This document shows positions 45,323 to 53,356 of a stretch of DNA of 64,000 nt, in pieces. The notes below the pieces were generated by a model, which saw only the letters and a program-made list of their open reading frames with translations, was not told the DNA's origin and did no database searches. Position 1 is the stretch's first letter; each line of letters opens with the position of its first letter. This stretch comes from Bilifractor sp002394235 (lineage in GTDB: Bacteria > Bacillota > Clostridia > Lachnospirales > Lachnospiraceae). The DNA lies in assembly GCF_052118845.1 (NCBI RefSeq), contig NZ_JBQKGJ010000007.1, positions 62,001 through 126,000 of the forward strand, written 5' to 3'. The position numbers and the translations under genes were made by a program.

Positions 45323-46756
45323 TCAGCTGCCTTCAAAGGCATCGCGGATCTCATGGTCCGGAACCTCCATGGGATAGTTGCTGTCAAAACATGCCTTACA
45401 GATCGGAAGGTCGCCCACCATGTCCTGAAGCTCGCCGATCTGCATATACCCCAGCGAATCTGCGCCGATGCGCCGGCGGATTTCCTCTGTGGAATTCTGC
45501 GAAGCGATCAGCTGCTTGTTGGACGGCACGTCAACACCGAAATAGCAGGGATGAAGAAATGGCGGTGAACTGATCCGCACATGAACCTCCGTCGCTCCGC
45601 ATTTCTTCATCGTGTGAATCAGATTGGTGATCGTGGTGCCACGGACAATCGAGTCATCTACAAGAACAACTCTCTTTCCCTTAATGACGGACTTTATGAC
45701 ACTCAGTTTGATCTTGACGCTGGATTCACGCTCATCCTGACTGGGCTTGATAAACGTCCGGCCAACATAGCTGTTCTTGTGAAAAGCAATGCCGAACGGT
45801 ATGCCGGACTCCATCGCGTAGCCCTGTGCGGCTGCCAGTCCGGAATCGGGTACGCCGACAACGATATCTGCGTCTACGGGGTAGGTCTTTGCGAGAGATG
45901 CGCCCCCGCGGATTCTCGCGTCATAGACGGCGATGCCGTCAATCTTTGAATCGAGACGGGCAAAATAGATATACTCGAAGATGCAGCGCGCCTGCTTCTC
46001 TCTCGGAATGACGCAATCCATGAACTCGGAATGAATCTCTCCGTTCTTATCGATGGTGACGATCTCACCCGGCTTCACGTCGCGGATAAATTCCGCGTCA
46101 ATGGAATGAAGAGCACAGCTTTCGGAGGCAAGAATGTAAGCCCTGTCTCTCTTTCCGATACACAGCGGACGCAGTCCCCACGGATCCCGGACACCGATCA
46201 GCTTGCGCGGGCTCATCATGACGAGTGCGTAAGCGCCTCTGAGCTGTGTCACAGCCCTTTTGACCGCAACCTCAATGCTCGGCGATTTGACCCGCTCCCG
46301 GGCAATGCAGTAGGCAATGACCTCGGAATCAATGGTCGTGTGAAAAATCGCGCCGGTGTTCTCCATCTGTTCCCGAAGCTCATAGGCATTGACAAGGTTT
46401 CCGTTATGCGCCAGAGCGAGCGAACCCTTGATGTAATTCAGGACAAGCGGCTGTGCGTTGTTCACGTTGAGCGCGCCGGAAGTGGAATAACGGACATGGC
46501 CGACACCGATGTTCCCCTTCAGGTTCTGAAGCTCATCCCCCTTAAACACCTCGTTCAGGAGCCCCAGTCCGCGGTAGGAATTCACACGTCCTTTCGGCCC
46601 GTTGGTATTGGACACCGCGATGCCGCAGGACTCCTGTCCGCGGTGCTGCAGAGCTTCCAGACCGAAATAGATGGTCCTGCTGACATCTCCGCCGTCCGGA
46701 TCATAGATTCCGAACACGCCGCACTCCTCTTTTAAGCCTGATTCATAATTTGTCAT
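45323..46756 (-). CDS. purF: Amidophosphoribosyltransferase PurF
   Basis: A 477-residue enzyme for the first committed purine step. An 11-residue propeptide precedes catalytic Cys12 (EE-CGVFGIYD), as in the Fe-S-containing B. subtilis type. HRGQESCG, PRPP motif VVLVDDSIVRGTT, and C-terminal cysteines (CYFGVD; CKACFDSNYP) fit that subclass. GGAGGAAGC lies upstream. A minus-strand TATAAT (46818-46813) gives a probable promoter with a poor -35. Orphan here: no other pur genes in the window. Confidence 0.97.
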   Translation of the reverse strand: MTNYESGLKEECGVFGIYDPDGGDVSRTIYFGLEALQHRGQESCGIAVSNTNGPKGRVNSYRGLGLLNEVFKGDELQNLKGNIGVGHVRYSTSGALNVNNAQPLVLNYIKGSLALAHNGNLVNAYELREQMENTGAIFHTTIDSEVIAYCIARERVKSPSIEVAVKRAVTQLRGAYALVMMSPRKLIGVRDPWGLRPLCIGKRDRAYILASESCALHSIDAEFIRDVKPGEIVTIDKNGEIHSEFMDCVIPREKQARCIFEYIYFARLDSKIDGIAVYDARIRGGASLAKTYPVDADIVVGVPDSGLAAAQGYAMESGIPFGIAFHKNSYVGRTFIKPSQDERESSVKIKLSVIKSVIKGKRVVLVDDSIVRGTTITNLIHTMKKCGATEVHVRISSPPFLHPCYFGVDVPSNKQLIASQNSTEEIRRRIGADSLGYMQIGELQDMVGDLPICKACFDSNYPMEVPDHEIRDAFEGS

Positions 46757-46812
46757 CAGCTTCCTCCAGTTTCTGCTGTGTGAAAAGTGAATAGCAAAAA
46801 TAAAACCACTCT

Positions 46813-46842
46813 ATTATACTACATATTCTCTGCGGAGTAATC
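46813..46842 (-). promoter_or_regulatory. Probable promoter of purF
   Basis: A clear TATAAT -10 on the minus strand (46818-46813); the best -35 16 nt upstream is TTACTC, which is weak. No purine riboswitch was recognised in the short leader. Confidence 0.45.
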
Positions 46843-46902
46843 GCACAAGTTCGCTAAAATGCAAAAATGGATCAACCGAAAGAAAAGCATATTTTACAAA
46901 CG

Positions 46903-46952
46903 AAAAACTCACCCTCCGCCGGGGAAGGAAAGATCCCCCGCAGACAGTGAGT
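46903..46952 (-). terminator. Rho-independent terminator after the cinA-like gene
   Basis: On the minus strand a long stem opens ACTCACTGTCTGCGGGGG and closes CCCCGGCGGAGGGTGAGT, then TTTTTCG. It starts 7 nt past the stop. Confidence 0.88.
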
Positions 46953-46958
46953 CAGAAC

Positions 46959-47618
46959 TTATGGAGCGACTCCCAGACAGGAAAGCGCGAGATTCAAGGA
47001 TTCTCTCACCGCCTGTCTGCGTACCTCGTTTCTGGATCCTGTGAAATTGTATTTTCTGACCTCGCATCTGCCGTCAAACCAGCAGCCGAGATAGACAAGA
47101 CCTGCCGGAAATTCCTCTGTTCCACCCGGACCGGCCACACCGGTGGCGGAAAGGCAGAGATCCGCTTTGGCCGTCCTGGCACCGCCCTTTGCCATCTGTC
47201 GGCAAACCTGAGGGGAAACTGCCGTGTATTTGCGCAGCGTCTTATTTTTCACTCCCACGAGCTTGTGCTTCGCCTCGTCGCAGTACGTGATAAAAGCCTC
47301 CTTCAGTACATCCGATGCGCCGGGCACATCGATGATTCCGGAAGCAATGCCTCCTCCGGTACAGGACTCCACCGTTGTGATCAGAAGCCTGCGCTCCCGG
47401 AGAACTGCCACCAGTCTCTCCGCAGCGGAAGAATATCCGGTATCATCCATATTATCTGTGGAAATACTATCTGTATTATCCGTGGAAACAGTGTCTGTAT
47501 TGTCCATGGAAAGATTATCCGTATTATCCGCGGAAATACTATCTGTATTATCCGTCGAAACATTATCCATACCCCTAGAGGATTTTTTTTTCGCAACAGC
47601 ATCATCAAGATGATTCAT
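46959..47618 (-). CDS. CinA C-terminal domain (NMN amidohydrolase-like) protein with repeat-encoded N-terminus
   Basis: 219 residues. The PncC/CinA C-terminal fold is complete: VESCTGGGIASGIIDVPGAS, TYCDEAKHKLVGV, YTAVSPQV, SATGVAGPGG. This domain deamidates NMN in pyridine nucleotide salvage. The N-terminal CinA domain is missing, replaced by five 8-residue repeats (STDNTDSI-like) encoded by 24-bp units (47445-47564). The start is uncertain: the first ATG has a ribosome site 16 nt away, and internal ATGs in the repeats lack good sites. It is last in the pgsA cluster, where cinA often precedes recA; recA is not here. Confidence 0.82.
   Translation of the reverse strand: MNHLDDAVAKKKSSRGMDNVSTDNTDSISADNTDNLSMDNTDTVSTDNTDSISTDNMDDTGYSSAAERLVAVLRERRLLITTVESCTGGGIASGIIDVPGASDVLKEAFITYCDEAKHKLVGVKNKTLRKYTAVSPQVCRQMAKGGARTAKADLCLSATGVAGPGGTEEFPAGLVYLGCWFDGRCEVRKYNFTGSRNEVRRQAVRESLNLALSCLGVAP
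47445..47564 (-). repeat. In-frame 24-bp repeat x5 at the start of the cinA-like gene
   Basis: Encodes NVSTDNTD, SISADNTD, NLSMDNTD, TVSTDNTD and SISTDNMD. The plus strand shows alternating TATTATCCGTGGAAA and TATTGTCCATGGAAA words. The peptide is Asp/Ser/Thr-rich and likely disordered. Confidence 0.9.
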
Positions 47619-47663
47619 ACCGGGATTTCTCAGGCCTCCTCTACAGTCCGCTCTTCTTTCAAA

Positions 47664-47735
47664 GAGACAGAATAATCTCTCATAAACGACACAGAATGAT
47701 CTCTTATTAATGACACAGAATTATTTCTGATTGCC
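47664..47735. repeat. 24-bp tandem repeat x3 covering the 3' end of pgsA
   Basis: Units at 47664, 47688 and 47712: GAGACAGAATAATCTCTCAT, GACACAGAATGATCTCTTAT and GACACAGAATTATTTCTGAT, each plus 4 nt. The third includes the pgsA stop (47721-47723) and last codons (GNQK); the other two are noncoding. Confidence 0.88.
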
Positions 47736-48251
47736 GAGTACCGCCTTGTTCTTGATCAGATAATCCAGAAGAGAAATGACAGTGAGCACAGTCGCGATGA
47801 CAATCAATACGATCTCAAACATTCTCCACGAAGGAATGTTCAGCAGAATCACAATGATCATGACCATCTGTGAGATCGTCTTCGCCTTGCCCCAGTAGCT
47901 GGCGGCTATGACAATACCATTGTCCGCGGCGACCAGACGGAAACCGCTGATGATAAACTCCCTTGCGATGATGATGACCACGACAAATGCAGGGATCTCA
48001 CCGGATCCGGCAAACAGAATAAGAGCCGTGCAGACCAGAAGCTTATCCGCCAGAGGATCCATGAACTTTCCAAAATCCGTGATCAGGTTATATTTTCTGG
48101 CAATGTAGCCGTCGGCAGTATCTGTCAGACTGGCCGCGATGAAAATAATCAAAGCGATATATCTGGCCCAGTTCTGAGGAAGATACATAAAGATCACGAA
48201 GAAAGGAATCATAACCATCCGAAGACAGGTCAGCTTGTTGGGTAAATTCAT
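47721..48251 (-). CDS. pgsA: CDP-diacylglycerol--glycerol-3-phosphate 3-phosphatidyltransferase
   Basis: A 176-residue membrane enzyme for phosphatidylglycerol phosphate synthesis. The CDP-alcohol phosphotransferase signature is DTADGYIARKYN followed by DFGKFMDPLADK, giving the DGxxAR...G...D...D pattern. About five membrane helices. ATG 48251 is chosen because GGGAGG lies 8 nt upstream; six in-frame residues before it overlap that site. rimO ends 14 nt upstream. The last codons are part of a 24-bp repeat array. Confidence 0.94.
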   Translation of the reverse strand: MNLPNKLTCLRMVMIPFFVIFMYLPQNWARYIALIIFIAASLTDTADGYIARKYNLITDFGKFMDPLADKLLVCTALILFAGSGEIPAFVVVIIIAREFIISGFRLVAADNGIVIAASYWGKAKTISQMVMIIVILLNIPSWRMFEIVLIVIATVLTVISLLDYLIKNKAVLGNQK

Positions 48252-48265
48252 ATCGTTTTCCTCCC

Positions 48266-49627
48266 TCATCCCTCTGATTTGCTCAGAAGATCCATGGTAT
48301 CCTCGTCGATCAGTTCACCAATCAGATCATATTCGAGAGCGCCGGTCACGGTCGCCTTCACAAAATCCCCGGTATTCAGCGTTTCCGGAGTCTGAATGAA
48401 GATCAATCCGTCAATGTTCGGCGTATCCGCGTAGGTGCGGCCGACATAGGCATTTTCATCGCTCATGTAGCCCTCGATGAAGACATCCAGCGTGCGGCCG
48501 ATCAGATTCTCATTCCGCTGCTTTGATACCTCCTGCTGCAGAGTAAGAAGACGGTCCTGTCTGTCTTTCCGGATTTCTTCGTCGATCTGACCGTCAAAAG
48601 ATGCGGCAGGTGTTCCCTCTTCCTGAGAATACGTGAAAACACCGAGACGGTCAAACTTCATCTCGCGGATAAAATCACAGACCTCTTCATGCTGCTCCTC
48701 GGTCTCTCCCGGGAAACCGGTGATCAGAGTGGTTCTGAGCGCGATGTCCGGAATCTCGAGGCGAAGATTTTCAATGATCCGCACCAGATCATCATGGCTG
48801 GTTCTGCGCCCCATCCGCTTCAGGATCTCGTCATTGGAATGCTGAATCGGAAGATCCAGATAATGGCAGACCTTCGGAAGTGTCTTCATCGCCTGAATCA
48901 TCTCCGGGTAGATCTCTTCCGGATAGCAGTACAGAATCCGGATCCATCGGATTCCGTCGATTTCAGAAAGCTTCTCTAGCAGGATATGAAGAGACTTCTT
49001 TCCATACAGATCGATTCCGTACCGGGTCGTCTCCTGCGCCACGAGAATCAGTTCCCTCACTCCGTCCTCCGCGAGCTGACGCGCCTCCCGGATCAGATCC
49101 TCCATGGGAACACTCCGGTAGGGACCCCGCATTCCCGGGATCGCGCAGTAGGTGCAGTGCTTGTCACAGCCCTCGGCGATTTTCAGGTATTCATAAAAGC
49201 CTCCGGTTGTCATGATCCGTTTATCCGCGTCTTCCGGAATCCCGTTCAGGGGCTCCAGAATCGACGGCCGTATCCCGTTTCCGACCTGAAGAATCGCATC
49301 CTCGATCTTGTTGTAGCTGTTCGTTCCGATGATCGCGTCAACCTCGGGGATCTCGTCCAGAACCTCCTGACGGTAGCGCTCCGCCATGCATCCGGTGACA
49401 ATCAGCGCGGTGCAGCGACCCTCGGTCTTATACCGGGCCATATCCAGGATCGTCTGAATGCTCTCTTCCTTTGCGGAATCGATAAAACAGCAGGTATTGA
49501 TAATGATAATATCCGCCTCGGTCTCGTCGTCCGTCATCTCGTAGCCATGACCGGCAAGCTTGCCGAGCATGCGCTCGGAATCCACAAGATTCTTGTCGCA
49601 GCCAAGAGAGATAAATAAAATCTTCAT
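48266..49627 (-). CDS. rimO: Ribosomal protein S12 methylthiotransferase RimO
   Basis: A radical SAM enzyme of about 453 residues that methylthiolates an Asp of ribosomal protein S12. The N-terminal MKILFISLGCDKNLVDSE, INTCCFIDSAKEES and VTGCMAERY carry auxiliary-cluster cysteines; radical SAM motif CDKHCTYCAIPGMRG; TRAM domain at the end. The usual family start is ATG 49627, but the only GAGG nearby is better spaced for ATG 49645, six codons upstream. Either choice overlaps or nearly overlaps the rpoZ end, so coupling is likely. Confidence 0.95.
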   Translation of the reverse strand: MKILFISLGCDKNLVDSERMLGKLAGHGYEMTDDETEADIIIINTCCFIDSAKEESIQTILDMARYKTEGRCTALIVTGCMAERYRQEVLDEIPEVDAIIGTNSYNKIEDAILQVGNGIRPSILEPLNGIPEDADKRIMTTGGFYEYLKIAEGCDKHCTYCAIPGMRGPYRSVPMEDLIREARQLAEDGVRELILVAQETTRYGIDLYGKKSLHILLEKLSEIDGIRWIRILYCYPEEIYPEMIQAMKTLPKVCHYLDLPIQHSNDEILKRMGRRTSHDDLVRIIENLRLEIPDIALRTTLITGFPGETEEQHEEVCDFIREMKFDRLGVFTYSQEEGTPAASFDGQIDEEIRKDRQDRLLTLQQEVSKQRNENLIGRTLDVFIEGYMSDENAYVGRTYADTPNIDGLIFIQTPETLNTGDFVKATVTGALEYDLIGELIDEDTMDLLSKSEG

Positions 49628-49631
49628 TGAA

Positions 49632-49901
49632 TTATTCGGCTGCGTCATCATCTTCCTCTTCATGCGGGAGAATATTGACCTTTCCCTCATAGAGCTCATC
49701 CACAGCTATGGAGAGCGGCTTTCTCTCTTTTCCGTTCCGGTCAACAGCCGCAACCTTCGGCTCGGCACCGTCAATCAGCTGACGCGCGCGCTTGGAGGTC
49801 GCAAGGACGATGGAATAACGGCTTGTGACAAGCGGCGCTTCCTCCTGATCCTGACCCTTGTTAATCTTCTCAATCATTTCCACATAGGAAGGATGTATCA
49901 T
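49632..49901 (-). CDS. rpoZ: RNA polymerase omega subunit
   Basis: 89 residues. MIHPSYVEMIEKINKG then TSRYSIVLATSKRARQLIDG is the conserved omega core that folds against beta-prime; KPLSIAVDELYEGKV follows and the tail is acidic. The start overlaps the gmk stop as ATGA with GGAG upstream. Gene order gmk-rpoZ is the norm in Firmicutes. Confidence 0.95.
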   Translation of the reverse strand: MIHPSYVEMIEKINKGQDQEEAPLVTSRYSIVLATSKRARQLIDGAEPKVAAVDRNGKERKPLSIAVDELYEGKVNILPHEEEDDDAAE

Positions 49902-50530
49902 TTTCTGTGCTCCTCTCTCTCTTTCAGCTCTCCGCGGATCTCGCGGATAAAATCTCTCTGATGACTGGTCTGCAGATGCTGCGACTGAATCAGCAGATGC
50001 AGCTGATCGACACATTCCTCAACGGTATCATTCACCAGAATATAATCATAATGTTCCATGCTCTCAGCTTCCTCGACCGCCCGGGCCATCCGCTGCTGAA
50101 TCACTTCCTGCGTTTCCGTCCCTCTGCCGGTGAGCCGTCTCTCCAGCTCTTCGGCGCTCGGAGGCGTTACGAAGATCAGCACGGTATCAGGCCGCTTTTT
50201 CTTGACCTTCAGAGCACCCTGAATCTCGATCTCCAGGATGACATCCTTTCCAAGGTTCAGCTGCTCATCCACATATGCCGCCGGTGTTCCATAGGAATGG
50301 TTTACATAGCGCGCATACTCCAGAAATTCATCATTTCTGATCATCCGGGAAAATTCTTCCTCGGTCTTATAGAAGTAGTCAACGCCGTCCCTCTCGCCCG
50401 GTCTCGGGCTTCTGGTTGTCGCCGACACAGAAAGCGCGTAATTATCATATTTCTCCAGGAGCCTCTTCATCAGAGTTCCCTTCCCGGATCCGGAAAAACC
50501 GGAAAGAATCACCAGTATTCCCTTGCTCAT
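49898..50530 (-). CDS. gmk: Guanylate kinase
   Basis: 210 residues, GMP to GDP. P-loop GFSGSGKGTLM, GMP-binding SATTRSPRPGERDGVDYFY and lid region RLTGRGTETQEVIQQR are complete. The start overlaps the remA stop. A short basic tail (ELKEREEHRK) is present. Confidence 0.97.
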   Translation of the reverse strand: MSKGILVILSGFSGSGKGTLMKRLLEKYDNYALSVSATTRSPRPGERDGVDYFYKTEEEFSRMIRNDEFLEYARYVNHSYGTPAAYVDEQLNLGKDVILEIEIQGALKVKKKRPDTVLIFVTPPSAEELERRLTGRGTETQEVIQQRMARAVEEAESMEHYDYILVNDTVEECVDQLHLLIQSQHLQTSHQRDFIREIRGELKEREEHRK

Positions 50531-50814
50531 GACAGATCATCGGTCCTTTCATCAGATAAATCATTAGAAAAATCACTGCCGGCGTTGAAACGGCGCGTTA
50601 TTGTTTCGGGCTGCAGAGCGGACAGAAGAATCCTGCCGTCCTCCAGGACCAGAACCGCCTTGGTTTTGCGTCCCTGACTCGCGTCAATCAGAAGCCCGTT
50701 ATCCCGGGCGTGTGACACCATGCGCTTGATCGGCGCTGCCACCGGACTCGCGACGGCAAGAACCTTGTCGGTATTCACCGCGTTTCCAAAGCCGATATTG
50801 ATCAAACGTGCCAT
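50527..50814 (-). CDS. remA: RemA-family DNA-binding regulator (DUF370)
   Basis: 95 residues. LINIGFGNAVNTDKVLAVAS, SPVAAPIKRMV and IDASQGRKTKAVLVL match RemA/YlzA, which in Bacillus forms ring-like oligomers and activates matrix genes. An added acidic C-terminal tail (about 80-95) is unusual. It has its own promoter (50852-50880) although it also lies downstream of yicC. Order yicC-remA-gmk-rpoZ is conserved in Firmicutes. Confidence 0.94.
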   Translation of the reverse strand: MARLINIGFGNAVNTDKVLAVASPVAAPIKRMVSHARDNGLLIDASQGRKTKAVLVLEDGRILLSALQPETITRRFNAGSDFSNDLSDERTDDLS

Positions 50815-50851
50815 AAAACACCTCCGTGCCCTGCACTTTCAGGCTTCTTGC

Positions 50852-50880
50852 ATTATATCCTTGCAGTACAAAAAAAACAA
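50852..50880 (-). promoter_or_regulatory. Probable sigma-A promoter of remA
   Basis: On the minus strand TTGTTT (50880-50875), 17-nt spacer, TATAAT (50857-50852). It lies 38 nt upstream of the remA ATG and after the yicC stop. Confidence 0.7.
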
Positions 50881-50917
50881 CAGAAAGATATAAGCACCCG
50901 CGCCATGTTCCGGGAGA

Positions 50918-51805
50918 TCACTCCACGTTCTGCACCTGTTCGCGGATCTTTTCAATACCGGTCTTCAGATCCACACCAGTATTCGAGGTTTCCAGATCGT
51001 TTGCCTTCGAGAGAATGGTATTCGCCTCCCGGTTCATCTCCTGTGCCAGAAAATCGAGCTTTCTCCCGATTCCGGTTCCGAGGATAAGCGTGTCCCGCAT
51101 ATTCTGGATGTGACTCTTCAAACGGACCGTTTCCTCATCGGTGCAGATCTTATCCGCAAACAGAACCACTTCTGCCGCGATGCGGCTTTCATCGATCTGG
51201 GAATCCTCAAGCAGATCTCTGGTTTTCTCTTCCAGACGATTGCGGTATTCCGCGATAATCATGGGCTCCCGTTCAATGACCTTGTCCACATCCGCTTCCA
51301 GCTCATCGAGCTTGGACAGAAGATCTCTGCGGAGATTCTCCCCCTCCAGATTGCGGGAATGCCGGAAGTTCTCCGCTGCCTCGCGGATGACGTTCTCCAG
51401 ATCCTTCCAGAGTTCATCCTCGTCCATCTCCTGCTCTTCCATTGTCAGAACATCGGGAAGATTCATCATCTTTGAAACCGTGAGATCATTCGGAATCGAG
51501 AAGTCTCTCTCGATCTCCTCCGCAAAGTTCATATACTGCTTTGCAAGCTCCGGGTGGTACTTCAGAGTTGCGTTGCCCTCTGTGAAATCCTCATAGGTGA
51601 TAAAAATATCGATCTTGCCCCTCTGCGCGTATTCCTTGATCAGTGTGCGGATCTTCGATTCAAATGCGCTGAACTTTTTCGGGGCTTTGACATTCAGTTC
51701 GAGAAAGCGATGATTAACCGATTTCAGTTCAACGCTGATTTTCCATCGGTCATTCTGGGCTTCCGCCCGGCCAAAGCCGGTCATGCTGTAAATCTTTTCG
51801 GACAT
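50918..51805 (-). CDS. YicC-family endoribonuclease
   Basis: 295 residues. MTGFGRAEA and VELKSVNHRFLELNVKAP at the N-terminus and the Glu-rich C-terminal DUF1732 segment (EAQEMNREANTILSKA-like, here AQEMNREANTILSKANDLE) are diagnostic. The E. coli homologue is an RNase acting on small RNAs. ATG 51805 is preferred over an upstream start, since family members begin MxxSMTGFG; AGAGG lies very close upstream. A good promoter is at 52010-52039. Confidence 0.93.
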   Translation of the reverse strand: MSEKIYSMTGFGRAEAQNDRWKISVELKSVNHRFLELNVKAPKKFSAFESKIRTLIKEYAQRGKIDIFITYEDFTEGNATLKYHPELAKQYMNFAEEIERDFSIPNDLTVSKMMNLPDVLTMEEQEMDEDELWKDLENVIREAAENFRHSRNLEGENLRRDLLSKLDELEADVDKVIEREPMIIAEYRNRLEEKTRDLLEDSQIDESRIAAEVVLFADKICTDEETVRLKSHIQNMRDTLILGTGIGRKLDFLAQEMNREANTILSKANDLETSNTGVDLKTGIEKIREQVQNVE

Positions 51806-51835
51806 ATCCTCTTTACCTTTCGGGTAATCTTCCTT

Positions 51836-51959
51836 GCACATATTTGTGCGCCGTTATATGCAAAAAACATGTATGCAATCTTCTCGCTCTTTTCCAGCGC
51901 ACAAATTGTGTGCCGTCACATGCCAAAAACGGATGCGGGCGTTCCGGCTGCTGTCGCAC
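51836..51959. repeat. 62-bp imperfect tandem duplication in the yicC leader
   Basis: TTGTGCGCCGTTATATGCAA (51845) and TTGTGTGCCGTCACATGCCA (51907) mark two units offset by 62 bp. Each unit begins with a small palindrome: GCACATATTTGTGC and CACAAATTGTG. It lies between the promoter and the coding start, so it is transcribed. Confidence 0.65.
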
Positions 51960-52009
51960 AGATCTGTCCGTGCGGCCGCGTCCGTATCTGAACACACAAA
52001 TACAGGTTA

Positions 52010-52039
52010 AGTATAAGTCAATTCCCGCTGTTGTGTCAA
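52010..52039 (-). promoter_or_regulatory. Sigma-A promoter of the yicC-remA-gmk cluster
   Basis: On the minus strand TTGACA (52039-52034), 18-nt spacer, TATACT (52015-52010). It leaves a leader of about 200 nt that contains the 62-bp duplication. Confidence 0.78.
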
Positions 52040-52076
52040 ATTGTATTCGGATTACCGAAAATAGACAGGTGTATTG

Positions 52077-52976
52077 TCAGGCCTCTTCAATGAGACGGTT
52101 CATCATATTCAGAACCCGCTTCTTGTCGGCGCTCCACAGCGGCGCGAGGAGAAGCTTCTTCGGTCCGTCCCCGGTTAACCGGTGGATGACAATCTCCGGC
52201 GGAAGGATCTTCAGACATTTTACGACGAGCCTGCAGTATTCCTCCATATCCGGGAGCGGAAAGGGATGGATCCGATATTCCTCCGCCAGACGGGTGCCCT
52301 TCAGAATATGAAGAAGCTGCAGCTTCACTCCGTCCGGAAGCGGGCTGAGAGACGAAAGATACCGGACGGTCTGCAGCATCATCTCCTCCGTCTCTCCAGG
52401 AAGCCCCAATATGACATGAACGATTACCGTAAGTCCCGCATCCTTCAGGCGGCGGTAGGCATCCTCGAACACCGGGAGACTGTACCCACGGTGAATACGT
52501 TTTGCGGTTTCTTCATGTATGGTCTGAAGACCGAGCTCGACCCAGACCGGTTTCCGTTCGTTTAGTCTCTTCAGCATGGATATTTTGTCGTCCCCGAGGC
52601 AGTCCGGTCTTGTGCCGATTGACAGACCTGCAATTTCCGGCTGCTCCTCCGTCTCCGAGAAGATACGTTCAAGTCTTCGGGTATCTCCGTACGTATTGGT
52701 AAAGGACTGGAAGTAGCCGATAAACCTGCGGTCTTCCATTGCCAGAGTCTTCGGGAGCTTCGGATCAATTCTCTTCCTGGCCGCCGCAATCTGCTCTCTT
52801 ACCGGAGCGGGATCCGCGGCAAAATCGCCGGAACCGCCTTCCGAACAGAACGTACAGCCTCCGAATCCAAGAGTCCCGTCCCGGTTCGGACAGGTGCATC
52901 CCGCCGAAAGGGACAGCTTGTAAATTTTCTGACCATAGGTCTTCTTTAATTCTTCAGATATTCTTCTTATCTTCAT
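52077..52976 (-). CDS. YhcC-like radical SAM protein (TIGR01212 family)
   Basis: 299 residues. The radical SAM cluster segment is CTCPNRDGTLGFGGCTFC, and the family features YGQKIYKLSLSAG, TRPDC and WVELGLQTIHEETA follow, with HVILGLPGE. Members share features with Elp3-like enzymes; the reaction is unknown. ATG 52976 has AGGGG upstream; a 101-codon upstream frame is repeat-rich leader and not coding. Confidence 0.9.
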   Translation of the reverse strand: MKIRRISEELKKTYGQKIYKLSLSAGCTCPNRDGTLGFGGCTFCSEGGSGDFAADPAPVREQIAAARKRIDPKLPKTLAMEDRRFIGYFQSFTNTYGDTRRLERIFSETEEQPEIAGLSIGTRPDCLGDDKISMLKRLNERKPVWVELGLQTIHEETAKRIHRGYSLPVFEDAYRRLKDAGLTVIVHVILGLPGETEEMMLQTVRYLSSLSPLPDGVKLQLLHILKGTRLAEEYRIHPFPLPDMEEYCRLVVKCLKILPPEIVIHRLTGDGPKKLLLAPLWSADKKRVLNMMNRLIEEA

Positions 52977-52989
52977 CTTTTCATCACAC

Positions 52990-53123
52990 CCCTGCGATAT
53001 TCTTTGCGTATGCGTGCGGGCTGACAAGACCAGCTGTCTGTGTGGATCCAACATTACCCGGAGATATTCTTTGCATATGCGCAAATTCTGACACATTAAC
53101 GCGGGCGAGGCAGTTGGATTTCT
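52990..53123. repeat. 67-bp imperfect duplication
   Basis: GATATTCTTTGCGTATGCG (52996) recurs as GATATTCTTTGCATATGCG (53063), each followed by CTGACA at the same distance. It lies upstream of the YhcC-like gene. Confidence 0.75.
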
Positions 53124-53142
53124 TTCGTTTGTTGTGTATAAT
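53114..53142 (+). promoter_or_regulatory. Sigma-A promoter of rqcH
   Basis: TTGGAT (53114-53119), 17-nt spacer, TATAAT (53137-53142). It leaves an approximately 205-nt leader. Confidence 0.75.
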
Positions 53143-53160
53143 ATGCTGTAAACCCTTACG

Positions 53161-53275
53161 TTCCGCAAGCTGGGCGCGGCAAACTGTGTATGTTGCGGAT
53201 TGTCCTGCGGTTTGCAAGCGGGGCGCGGCAATCGTATAAACAGCGAAGTGCTCTGTGCTTTGCAATCAGAACACA
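53161..53275. repeat. About 50-bp degenerate tandem repeat in the rqcH leader
   Basis: CCGCAAGCTGGGCGCGGCAA (53163) and TTTGCAAGCGGGGCGCGGCA (53211) begin units of about 50 and 48 bp; TTTGCAATCAGAACAC (53259) starts a partial third. Confidence 0.6.
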
Positions 53276-53356
53276 ACAACAGAAGAATGATGAGTACCCT
53301 GCGGTGCCCGTTGGTATAAAGCCTGCGCGTCGCTGACAGGAATTCGAGGAATCAAT

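Larger units (their letters stand above)
52977..53356. other. 380-bp divergent intergenic region
   Basis: Between the YhcC-like gene (minus) and rqcH (plus). It contains a 67-bp duplication (52990-53123), the rqcH promoter (53114-53142) and a degenerate 50-bp repeat in the rqcH leader (53161-53275). No gene is seen. Confidence 0.6.

Noticed and set aside
52976..53279. A 101-residue N-terminal extension of the YhcC-like protein
   Set aside because: The extension is encoded by repeat-rich leader DNA and the opposing rqcH promoter. The family starts at MKIRRISEELKK.
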